5,665 nucleotides of DNA from Tannerella sp. oral taxon 808 (GTDB lineage Bacteria; Bacteroidota; Bacteroidia; Bacteroidales; Tannerellaceae). The notes under the pieces were generated by a model. It searched no databases. It was not told where the DNA came from and saw nothing but the letters and a program-made list of their open reading frames with translations. Below are positions 1 through 5,583 of the stretch, piece after piece. Within the stretch, counting starts at the first letter, position 1, and each line of letters starts with the position of its first letter. The DNA lies in the NCBI GenBank assembly GCA_002890585.1, contig MIQB01000116.1, forward strand, positions 1-5,665, read 5' to 3'. The translations under genes were made by a program, and so were the position numbers.

Positions 1-252
1 TAAGCCCAAGTACTGGTGTTTTTGATCTCCGCCACTTGGCGGTAAGCCCAAGTACGAGTGTTTTTGATCTCCGCCACTTGGCGGTAAGCCCAAGTACAGG
101 TGTTTTTAATCATCGCCACTTGGCGGTAAGCCCAAGTACTGGTGTTTTTAATCGTCGCCAATTGGCGGTAAGCCCAAGTACGAGTGTTTTTAATCGTCGC
201 CAATTGGCGGAAAGCTCCCGGACGAGTGTTTTTGATTTGATGCAGTTGCCTT
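1..252. repeat. 42-bp tandem hairpin repeat array (5 good copies + 1 decayed)
   Basis: Five contiguous 42-bp units begin at 1, 43, 85, 127 and 169, each starting TAAGCCCAAGTAC and ending TTGGCGG. A sixth, decayed unit (about 211-252) keeps ACGAGTGTTTTTGAT but has lost the stem. Each good unit contains an inverted repeat: CCGCC-ACTT-GGCGG in units 1-2, CGCC-ACTT-GGCG in unit 3, and the perfect palindrome CGCCAATTGGCG in units 4-5. In units 3-5 the outermost C-G pair becomes T-G, so pairing is kept. A second hairpin spans unit junctions (ACTTGG, 8-base loop, CCAAGT) and shares bases with the first; TTTTT follows its right arm by 7 bases on the plus strand. There are no spacers, so this is not CRISPR. 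The array may continue left of the window. Function is unknown; serial transcription terminators or a structured leader for the kinase gene are possible readings. Confidence 0.93.
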
Positions 253-291
253 GCGCGCCCCCTTCGCAGAGTCGCCCCTTCCGCACAGCGC

Positions 292-299
292 TATTTTTG
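292..299 (+). promoter_or_regulatory. Candidate Bacteroidota -7 element upstream of the kinase
   Basis: TATTTTTG matches the Bacteroidota -7 consensus TAnnTTTG at every fixed position and lies 37 bases before the kinase ATG, which would give a leader of roughly 30 bases. No TTTG is present at the expected -33 distance (about 269-272 reads GAGT), so this is half a promoter by sequence. The rest of 253-336 between repeat array and start codon holds no gene that I can see. Confidence 0.4.
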
Positions 300-306
300 C
301 GTGCTT

Positions 307-330
307 CCTATCCCTATACCTATACCTATT
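307..330 (+). repeat. CCTATA hexamer microsatellite in the kinase leader
   Basis: Four head-to-tail hexamers run CCTATC, CCTATA, CCTATA, CCTATT. They fill the space between the candidate -7 box (292-299) and the kinase start codon (337). Slippage here would alter leader length in steps of 6 bases. The last units also form part of the start-codon-proximal element shared with the patatin gene. Confidence 0.75.
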
Positions 331-339
331 ATATATATG
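321..339 (+). promoter_or_regulatory. Start-codon-proximal AT element of the kinase (shared with the patatin gene)
   Basis: The bases up to and including the ATG read TATACCT, then AT, then TATATATATG. The patatin gene at the other end of the window has the same element without the central AT (5513-5529, minus strand). It occupies the place of a ribosome binding site, and no Shine-Dalgarno sequence is visible. It may be an A/T-rich translation-initiation region or part of a shared regulatory site; the role is inferred. Confidence 0.5.
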
Positions 340-1659
340 AACCGTCGCCTATCCGACAACCTCGCTTTCCGCCTCGCCATCCTCATCACTCTGACGGCCG
401 CCACCGGTGCACTGCTGGCCAGCCGACAGTGGTTTGTCGGTGCCTTCGGGGCCATCGCATGCCTCATCGCCGCTGTGCGGGTCCTCGCCCTCTACAGGCA
501 CAACCTCCGCAAGGTCGCCTTCATGTTCGACGCCGTCGACAACGACGATCTCGCCTTCCACTTCGCCACCCGCCACCAACCAGCCGACGACACCCTCCTC
601 AACGAGTTGCTCAATCGCATGCTCAGCATCCTCCTCCAGGCCAAAGCCGACGCCGTGGAGCGCGAACGCTATTACGAAGCCATCCTCAGCGCCGCCGGCA
701 CGGGCATCGTCGTCGTCGATGCCAAGGGGTTCGTCCTCCAGTGCAACGACGAAGCCCTCCGGCTGCTTGGCCTGCCCCTCTTCACCCACGTTCGGCAGCT
801 CGAGCGCATCGATCGGCGCTTGGCCGACTGCTTCGCTAACCTCCATGCTGGCGAGCGCTGCGACATCGCCTTCAACAACGAGCGCGGCAACATCCGCCTC
901 TCCATTCACGTCTCCGAGACCATCCTGCGCGGCCGCCATGCCCTCTTAGCCGCCATCAACGACATCCGCAGCGAGATGGAAGACACCGAAGTGGAGACCT
1001 GGGTACGCCTCACGCGCATCCTTACGCACGAGATCATGAACGCCGTCACGCCCATCACCTCCGTCAGCGACACCCTCCGTCAACGCTTTGGCCCGACCCA
1101 CGCCGAGCTCTGCGCCGGCCTCGAGACGATCAGCGAGACGGGCAAAGGGCTTATGTCCTTCGTCGAATCCTACCGCCGCCTAACCCGTATACCCTCCCCT
1201 CAGCCGACCCTCTTCTACGTCCGTCGCTTTCTCGAGCGCATGCTCCGCCTCGCCCTCCCTGCGCCCACCACCGGCTCCCCGTCCATCACCGCCGACATCG
1301 ACATTCGCCCCGACGACCTCATCCTTTATGCTGACGAAAACCTGATCAGCCAAGTTGTCCTCAACCTGCTCAAGAACGCCGTCCAAGCCATTGGCCCCAC
1401 CCGTCCCGACGGCCACATCCACATCACAGCCAGCTGCCTGCCCGACGAGTCTGTGGAGATCACCATCACCGACAACGGTGCGCCCATCCCCCCCGACGTA
1501 GCCGAACACATCTTCACACCCTTCTTCACCACCAAGCCGAGCGGCTCCGGCATCGGCCTCTCCGTCGCGCGCCAGATCATGCGCCTCTCTGGTGGCTCCA
1601 TCGCCCTCAGTCCCCCCGCACCCGATGGCCAGACCACCTTCATCCTGCACTTTCCCTGA
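337..1659 (+). CDS. NtrY-like membrane sensor histidine kinase (PAS-HisKA-HATPase)
   Basis: Predicted to autophosphorylate on a histidine and pass the phosphate to a response regulator. The 440-residue protein has two membrane helices (about 9-28 and 32-53) joined by only a few residues, so there is no periplasmic sensor domain. A linker of about 55 residues follows, then a PAS-like region (about 110-210) and the H box THEIMN with His231. The ATP-binding lobe follows: N box NLLKNAVQAI (Asn347), G1 motif DNG (379-381), F box FFTTK (396-400) and G2 motif GSGIGL (403-408). All catalytic motifs are intact. The frame is open back to a GTG at 301, but that adds only a low-complexity IPIPIPI stretch encoded by the hexamer repeat; the ATG at 337 is preferred. 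Related Bacteroidota kinases are often paired with an NtrC-type sigma-54 regulator; none is in this window, so the partner may lie to the left. Codons end strongly in C. ogt follows after 32 bases on the same strand, suggesting cotranscription. Confidence 0.92.
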   Translation: MNRRLSDNLAFRLAILITLTAATGALLASRQWFVGAFGAIACLIAAVRVLALYRHNLRKVAFMFDAVDNDDLAFHFATRHQPADDTLLNELLNRMLSILLQAKADAVERERYYEAILSAAGTGIVVVDAKGFVLQCNDEALRLLGLPLFTHVRQLERIDRRLADCFANLHAGERCDIAFNNERGNIRLSIHVSETILRGRHALLAAINDIRSEMEDTEVETWVRLTRILTHEIMNAVTPITSVSDTLRQRFGPTHAELCAGLETISETGKGLMSFVESYRRLTRIPSPQPTLFYVRRFLERMLRLALPAPTTGSPSITADIDIRPDDLILYADENLISQVVLNLLKNAVQAIGPTRPDGHIHITASCLPDESVEITITDNGAPIPPDVAEHIFTPFFTTKPSGSGIGLSVARQIMRLSGGSIALSPPAPDGQTTFILHFP

Positions 1660-1691
1660 AAGCCTTTTCGCATCACCTTCCACTACTACTT

Positions 1692-2198
1692 ATGAACCAT
1701 TACCTCATCCATCCCACACCCCTTCGCCCCCTGCTCATCATCGACAGTGGCAGCGGCATCTCCATGGTCGACTTCATAACGGGCAACGCGCCCCACCTTC
1801 CGCCCGACGCCATCGCGCAAGAGACACCCCTGCTGCGACAAGCTGCCGCGCAACTCACCGAATACTTCACCGGGCACCGTCGCCACTTCACCCTCCCCCT
1901 TGACGAGCGCGGCACCCCCTTCCAGCTCCGTGTCTGGGCTGCTCTCCGCCAGATCCCTTACGGCGCGACACGCTCCTACAAGCAACTGGCCGCAGCCGTA
2001 GGCAGTCCCCAAGCATTCCGCGCCGTTGGCATGGCCAACAACCGTAATCCCATCTCCATCATCACCCCCTGCCACCGTGTGATCGGCTCCGATGGTGCGT
2101 TGGTGGGCTATGCCGGAGGTATTGACATCAAGCGGTCGCTGCTGGATATGGAAAAGCACTTTTCTGCCTCCCCCCACAAGCGATGTTTCAGCCAATGA
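1692..2198 (+). CDS. ogt: Methylated-DNA--[protein]-cysteine S-methyltransferase
   Basis: Suicide DNA repair protein that moves a methyl group from O6-methylguanine (or O4-methylthymine) to its own cysteine. The 168-residue protein has the usual single-domain length. A variable N-terminal region (1-70) is followed by the conserved DNA-binding domain (about 75-155): FQLRVWAALRQIPYG, the helix-turn-helix segment with arginine finger Arg110 (FRAVGMANNRNP), and the active site PCHRV with nucleophile Cys127, followed by GYAGG. It lacks the Ada N-terminal methyl-phosphotriester domain, so it is an Ogt/MGMT-type repair enzyme and not an Ada regulator. The ATG at 1692 lies 32 bases after the kinase stop with no terminator between, suggesting an operon with the kinase. 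No Shine-Dalgarno sequence is obvious. Coding composition is as C-rich as the kinase. Confidence 0.95.
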   Translation: MNHYLIHPTPLRPLLIIDSGSGISMVDFITGNAPHLPPDAIAQETPLLRQAAAQLTEYFTGHRRHFTLPLDERGTPFQLRVWAALRQIPYGATRSYKQLAAAVGSPQAFRAVGMANNRNPISIITPCHRVIGSDGALVGYAGGIDIKRSLLDMEKHFSASPHKRCFSQ

Positions 2199-2212
2199 AA
2201 TGTCGCCCGTTT

Positions 2213-2242
2213 GAACTTTTTACGAGAAAAGTTCGTTTCTCG
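2213..2242 (+). promoter_or_regulatory. Two overlapping, mutually exclusive hairpins in the ogt-yqgE gap
   Basis: Hairpin A pairs GAACTTTT (2213-2220) with AAAAGTTC (2227-2234): 8 perfect pairs, loop TACGAG. Hairpin B pairs CGAGAAA (2223-2229) with TTTCTCG (2236-2242): 7 perfect pairs, loop AGTTCG. They share 2223-2234, so only one can form at a time, as in attenuator-type leaders. Neither is followed directly by a T run, so a plain terminator for ogt is not convincing. A very weak promoter-like pair for yqgE lies downstream (TTGG at 2244-2247, 20 bases, TACATTGT at 2268-2275). The inverted repeats are certain; any role is inferred. Confidence 0.55.
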
Positions 2243-2306
2243 CTTGGATTTTACAGAATATGCACACTACATTGTCGGCCTAAACCAATAGAAAGACGAA
2301 TATTCC

Positions 2307-2900
2307 ATGATATCATACAAAGACATATTCCAAGTCAAGCACAACGATCTCGAGCCAGAGCGGGGTAAAATATTGATCTCCGAGCCCTTCTTGCAGGACG
2401 CGTATTTCCAACGCGCCGTTGTGCTGTTGATCGAACACGGCGGAGAGGGATCCATGGGCTTTGTAGTAAACAAGCAGACTAACCTGATCGTAAATGATTT
2501 CTTCCCTGAACTCAAAGGGCGCCCCGTGATCCCCATCTATTTGGGCGGCCCCATAAGCCCCAACCACCTCTTCTTCATCCATTCCTTGGGCAAAACCATC
2601 CCTGGCAGCGTGGAGATCGGTGAAAATCTCTACTTCGATGGCGACTTTGAGGTGCTCAAGCGTTATCTCCGGAGCGACAATGCCGCCATTGAGCAGGTAA
2701 AATTCTTCTTGGGCTACTCTGGCTGGACGAAGGAGCAGCTCGACAGTGAAATCGTGTGCAACTCATGGTTAGTGGGGCATTCCTCCTGCCGCAGCCTGAT
2801 ATTGGCTCGCGACGATTCGTTCTGGAATCACGTTGTGGAGCGTTTGGGGCATCCTTACAGCACGTGGACGAATTACCCGAAGAACCCTGAAATGAATTGA
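2307..2900 (+). CDS. yqgE: YqgE/AlgH family protein (DUF179)
   Basis: Conserved bacterial protein of uncertain biochemical role, likely cytoplasmic since no signal peptide or membrane segment is visible. The 197 residues match the family's usual 180-200. Hallmarks run in order: PERGKILISEPFLQDAYFQR (17-36) continuing into AVVLLIEH (37-44), GFVVNK (51-56), YLGGP (78-82), GYSGW (136-140), then EQLDSEI (143-149) and Trp154. The C-terminus TNYPKNPEMN resembles the tail seen in Bacteroidales members. The AlgH name comes from a Pseudomonas locus linked to alginate expression and says little about function here. The ATG at 2307 is the first good start after the 108-base gap; a weak purine stretch (GAAAGACGAA) lies 9-18 bases upstream. 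Codon use is more A/T-tolerant than in the kinase, ogt and patatin genes. The gene probably has its own promoter and ends at the hairpin at 2942-2986. Confidence 0.95.
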   Translation: MISYKDIFQVKHNDLEPERGKILISEPFLQDAYFQRAVVLLIEHGGEGSMGFVVNKQTNLIVNDFFPELKGRPVIPIYLGGPISPNHLFFIHSLGKTIPGSVEIGENLYFDGDFEVLKRYLRSDNAAIEQVKFFLGYSGWTKEQLDSEIVCNSWLVGHSSCRSLILARDDSFWNHVVERLGHPYSTWTNYPKNPEMN

Positions 2901-2941
2901 TCTCTCCCCACCGGCCTTTTTTCTTCGATCGGGAGAAAAAG

Positions 2942-2986
2942 AAAGACGCCTATTCGAGCTTTAGCGGTGCTCGGATAGGCGTCTTT
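2942..2986. terminator. Bidirectional intrinsic terminator shared by convergent transcripts
   Basis: AAAGACGCCTATTCGAGC (2942-2959) pairs with GCTCGGATAGGCGTCTTT (2969-2986) over 18 positions with a single G-T wobble and a 9-base loop. The plus-strand exit is T-rich (TCTTTGTTGT). The minus-strand exit reads CTTTC then TTTTTCTCCC, a better U tract. It sits 41 bases after the yqgE stop and 56 bases past the 3' end of the minus-strand tRNA, so it can end transcripts from both directions. Confidence 0.9.
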
Positions 2987-3042
2987 GTTGTAGAAATTAA
3001 ATAGGGAGTGAGGTTACTCTCCATTAGAGACCGAAAGAGAAG

Positions 3043-3116
3043 TGACCCCGACAGGATTCAAACCTGTAACCTTCTGATCCGTAGTCAGATGCTCTATTCA
3101 GTTGAGCTACGGGGCC
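3043..3116 (-). tRNA. tRNA-Arg (anticodon ACG)
   Basis: The 74-base minus-strand gene folds into a complete cloverleaf: acceptor GGCCCCG/CGGGGTC (one G-T pair), D stem GCTC/GAGC, anticodon stem TCTGA/TCAGA with loop CTACGGA, T stem ACAGG/CCTGT with loop TTTGAAT, and discriminator A. The anticodon ACG (3080-3082) would be edited to ICG to read CGU, CGC and CGA. The 3' CCA is not encoded and must be added after transcription. It has a consensus promoter just upstream and the shared terminator downstream. Confidence 0.97.
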
Positions 3117-3144
3117 TATTGCTTTCTCTTGTCGTTAACGGCCG

Positions 3145-3175
3145 CAAATGTAAACCCGATCTCAAAACGACCAAA
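3145..3175 (-). promoter_or_regulatory. Consensus Bacteroidota promoter for tRNA-Arg
   Basis: Read on the minus strand, TTTG (3172-3175) is followed after exactly 19 bases by TACATTTG (3145-3152). This matches the Bacteroidota primary-sigma consensus TTTG-N19-TAnnTTTG at every fixed position. The expected start of transcription is near 3138-3140, a little over 20 bases before the mature tRNA. The promoter lies between the patatin stop codon and the tRNA. Confidence 0.85.
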
Positions 3176-3193
3176 TAAAAACGCTGATTTTTT

Positions 3194-5515
3194 TCACTCC
3201 GTGAAATTTGAATTGAACAGCAAGAAGCCGATGTTCAGGCCGATGTTGAAGTCTTTCTTCGGGTAACTGTAGCCGTTGGCGAAGAGGCTGACGGAGATGA
3301 ACGGAAGATTGAGCACTAAGGCGGCCTCGCCCATGTAACGGAAGGTCTCGAAGGGTTTGCCATAGCGCACATTTTCATCGGAGAGATCGTCGAGGGTGGA
3401 GGTGCGGCGGATGGGACGGATGGGGAGGAAGCCGTAGCCCTCGAGGCGCAGGTGGAGGGATTTACCCAAGGGGATGATCGGCATGATGCCAGCTGCAACG
3501 TATTGGTTGGCTCGAAAATTCTCGTTGAAGGCGATTTTGCTGTGGGGGGTGGGGGTGAAGGCGGGTGCTTGCAGGATGGTGGAGGTGTAATTGCTCAGTA
3601 AATGCTTGTTGGAGACTACTGCTTCGCCCATTAACCCTAAGCGGAAGCGGCGGCTGAGGGGGATGTAGTTCATCCATTGCCCTTTGACCTGCACCCAGTT
3701 TTGCCATGGCTCACGGATGTGGGGGGCGTTGGAAGGGGAGTAGACTTCGCGACCGGCGAGGTATTGCGCGACTAAGTATTGCCGGCTGCCACCGGTGGGA
3801 TACTGCTTGGCGTTGAGTGAATTCCGCTCGATGCGCAAGGAGCTGGCGAAGAGGTTGTGGCGGCTGTTGTCGGAGGGGGAATCGGAGAAGGTGACGCCGC
3901 TGCTTTGGAAGTAATCGTCGCTGAGCTGGGCGATGCCGACGCCGAACTCGGTCTTGGCTGCGGAGGGGAAGGGGAGGCCAAACTTGAGCTTAAGGTAACG
4001 CTCGCGCTGCTTGATGAAGGCGGGCAGGAGGTCTTCGTAAAAGAGCGATTGGCCCTGCGTGTACTTGCGATAGGAGTAGACGCCTTGCAGTTGCAAGTAG
4101 GTGGGCAGGGCGGTGCGGAGGTAGATGCGACCGGAGAGGGCAACGCCGCTAAAGAGGTTGCCCATTTGGAAGTCGGAGCGGAGGTCGATGGCGCAGCCGG
4201 AGAGGATCCGGTAGTTCAGGCCGAGGTAGAGCTGGTTGGCTTGATGGGAGGAGATGTTGCCTCCGATGCTCACGCCGAGCTCTTCGCTGATGCGGACGTC
4301 GAGGTAGAGGTCGAAGTTGTGGTGCTTGCGGTTGTAGACGGCGTGGGGGATGATCTCCTTGACCTTCGAGTCGGAGAGCATCTTGAAATAGGCGCGCTTG
4401 AACTCTTCCATCGAAAACTCGCCGTTGATGTCGCGGTGCAGCTGCTCCTCGACGTAGTGCCGCTGCGATTCGGTGACACCCGTGACGTAGATGTTCTTGA
4501 ACATGAGCTTGGGCAGACTGGCGCGATAGGCGCGGCGGCGGGCATTGACCTCGGCGAGGGGGACACGCCGCGTGACGCGCTGCCGGATGCTGTCGATCAT
4601 CGATAGTGTGCGTCGGTAGCCCTCGTCCATGAGCTCCTTGGCGCGGGGGAAGTCGAGGAGATTGACGTCCGGGAATTGGAATTGAAGCATCATGCCGTCT
4701 TCTTCGGCGATGTCGTACTCCGTGCCGCGCATCACCATCGGTTCGAGCTGCTTCATGAGGTCGCCAGAGGGGTTGGGGGTGCCGGCCACGGAGGAGCCAA
4801 AGATGAAGTCGGGGTTAAACTCGGCCTTCATCACGTCGACGGGGAAGTTGTTATAGATGCCGCCGTCGAAGAGGGGGACGCCGTCTTTCCATATCGGCTT
4901 GAAGAAGAAGGGGAAGGTCATGGAGGCGCGAACGGCCTCGCTCAGGTCGCCGTTGCGCCAGACGACGGCTTTCTTGTGATAGATGTCGGAGCTGACGCAG
5001 CGGAAAGGCACGAAGAGGTTATCGAAATTCCACCCTGACTTGGCCGTGGAGGGTGCATAAAGCCCCATGAAGGCTTGGTTCATTTGGATCGGGTTGATGA
5101 GGCTTTGCGGCAGGATGCTCGTCTTGATCTGGAGCGAATCGGAGAGGTCGATGGCGAAGTGCATGAAGTCTGGCGTGGGGTCGGGCTGCTTGAAGTAGTA
5201 GACGTATTCAGCCTCCACGCGGCCCGACTGCCAGTATCCGAACTCGTCGGAGAGGAAGAGCCGGAGCATCTCGTCGGGCGTGTAGCCGATGGCGTAGAGA
5301 CTGCCGACGATGGCGCCAATGGAGGTGCCGGCCACGTAGTCGATGGGGATTTCGTTCTCCTCTAAGGCCTTGATGACGCCTATGTGTGCGGCGCCTTTGG
5401 CTCCGCCGCCGCTGAGCACGAGGCCCACGGTTTGCTCTTGTGCCATGCCGAGGCCGGCCGTGGCCATCCCGCCGATCAGGAGGGCTGCTCTGAGGGTGGA
5501 CTTGATGCGGTGCAT
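3194..5515 (-). CDS. Secreted patatin-like phospholipase fused to a POTRA and outer-membrane beta-barrel (type Vd-like)
   Basis: Predicted outer-membrane protein that hydrolyses lipid esters with a Ser-Asp dyad. The 773-residue protein starts with a signal peptide (basic residues 2-9, hydrophobic core 10-23, likely cleavage after GMA at 25; no lipobox Cys). The patatin domain has the oxyanion motif GGGAKG (36-41), nucleophile elbow GTSIG with Ser65, and DGG with Asp217; all catalytic residues are present. A POTRA-like segment follows (about 337-410, from MFKNIYVTGV). The rest, from about 412, has alternating aromatic/hydrophobic strands typical of BamA/Omp85-type barrels, ending in FNIGLNIGFLLF plus a short tail. 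The order patatin-POTRA-barrel matches the PlpD/FplA class (type Vd secretion). The frame is open to 5560, but the ATG at 5515 starts directly at a credible signal peptide and abuts the AT element shared with the kinase gene. No convincing terminator separates it from the downstream tRNA, so read-through to 2942-2986 is possible. Whether the patatin part faces outward or is released is not visible here. Confidence 0.93.
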   Translation of the reverse strand: MHRIKSTLRAALLIGGMATAGLGMAQEQTVGLVLSGGGAKGAAHIGVIKALEENEIPIDYVAGTSIGAIVGSLYAIGYTPDEMLRLFLSDEFGYWQSGRVEAEYVYYFKQPDPTPDFMHFAIDLSDSLQIKTSILPQSLINPIQMNQAFMGLYAPSTAKSGWNFDNLFVPFRCVSSDIYHKKAVVWRNGDLSEAVRASMTFPFFFKPIWKDGVPLFDGGIYNNFPVDVMKAEFNPDFIFGSSVAGTPNPSGDLMKQLEPMVMRGTEYDIAEEDGMMLQFQFPDVNLLDFPRAKELMDEGYRRTLSMIDSIRQRVTRRVPLAEVNARRRAYRASLPKLMFKNIYVTGVTESQRHYVEEQLHRDINGEFSMEEFKRAYFKMLSDSKVKEIIPHAVYNRKHHNFDLYLDVRISEELGVSIGGNISSHQANQLYLGLNYRILSGCAIDLRSDFQMGNLFSGVALSGRIYLRTALPTYLQLQGVYSYRKYTQGQSLFYEDLLPAFIKQRERYLKLKFGLPFPSAAKTEFGVGIAQLSDDYFQSSGVTFSDSPSDNSRHNLFASSLRIERNSLNAKQYPTGGSRQYLVAQYLAGREVYSPSNAPHIREPWQNWVQVKGQWMNYIPLSRRFRLGLMGEAVVSNKHLLSNYTSTILQAPAFTPTPHSKIAFNENFRANQYVAAGIMPIIPLGKSLHLRLEGYGFLPIRPIRRTSTLDDLSDENVRYGKPFETFRYMGEAALVLNLPFISVSLFANGYSYPKKDFNIGLNIGFLLFNSNFTE

Positions 5516-5529
5516 ATATATAAGGTATA
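5513..5529 (-). promoter_or_regulatory. Start-codon-proximal AT element of the patatin gene (shared with the kinase)
   Basis: On the minus strand the bases ending in the start codon read TATACCT then TATATATATG. This equals the kinase element at 321-339 except that the central AT dinucleotide is missing. There is no Shine-Dalgarno sequence, and no TAnnTTTG box is found between the start codon and the right edge, so this element or the flanking repeats may carry the expression signals. The stretch 5530-5583 shows nothing else recognisable. Confidence 0.5.
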
Positions 5530-5583
5530 GTAGGTCAGTGGTTATTCTGGGGAAGAGCAAGTGGAAGGCTCCCAGGCGGGCGG

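Noticed and set aside
1..252. CRISPR array
   Set aside because: Units are directly abutting with no variable spacers, and no cas genes are visible.
301..336. Upstream GTG start for the kinase at 301
   Set aside because: It adds only a repeat-encoded IPIPIPI stretch; the ATG at 337 begins a normal N-terminus before the first membrane helix and sits at the shared start element.
3..839. Open plus-strand frame across the repeat array encoding a 14-residue repeat (such as LAVSPSTSVFNRRQ) and running into the kinase gene
   Set aside because: The unit length of 42 keeps any stop-free frame open through the array; the frame ends inside the kinase in a different frame with an Arg/Pro/His-rich product typical of shifted C-rich DNA. 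Substitutions follow hairpin pairing and not codons.
2183..2368. Small 61-residue frame bridging ogt and yqgE
   Set aside because: It overlaps both genes and covers the intergenic inverted repeats; there is no recognisable domain and no start context better than its neighbours.
2903..2936. Stem TCTCCC/GGGAGA just after yqgE as a terminator
   Set aside because: Six pairs with a 22-base loop followed by A's; the 18-position hairpin immediately downstream is far stronger.
3192..3206. Small hairpin TTTCAC-TCC-GTGAAA at the patatin stop codon as a terminator
   Set aside because: The stem has only 6 pairs, mostly A-T, and on the minus strand it is followed by A's instead of T's.
3857..4606. 249-residue plus-strand frame opposite the patatin gene, and similar frames elsewhere (349-939 minus, 1686-2195 minus, 4676-5038 plus)
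   Set aside because: All are antisense to genes with intact family motifs; their Val/Gly/Glu/Asp/Ala-rich products are the expected complement of C-ending codons, and none shows a domain.
5515..5560. Upstream start for the patatin protein at 5560
   Set aside because: It would put 15 extra residues ahead of a well-formed signal peptide and would translate the AT-rich leader.
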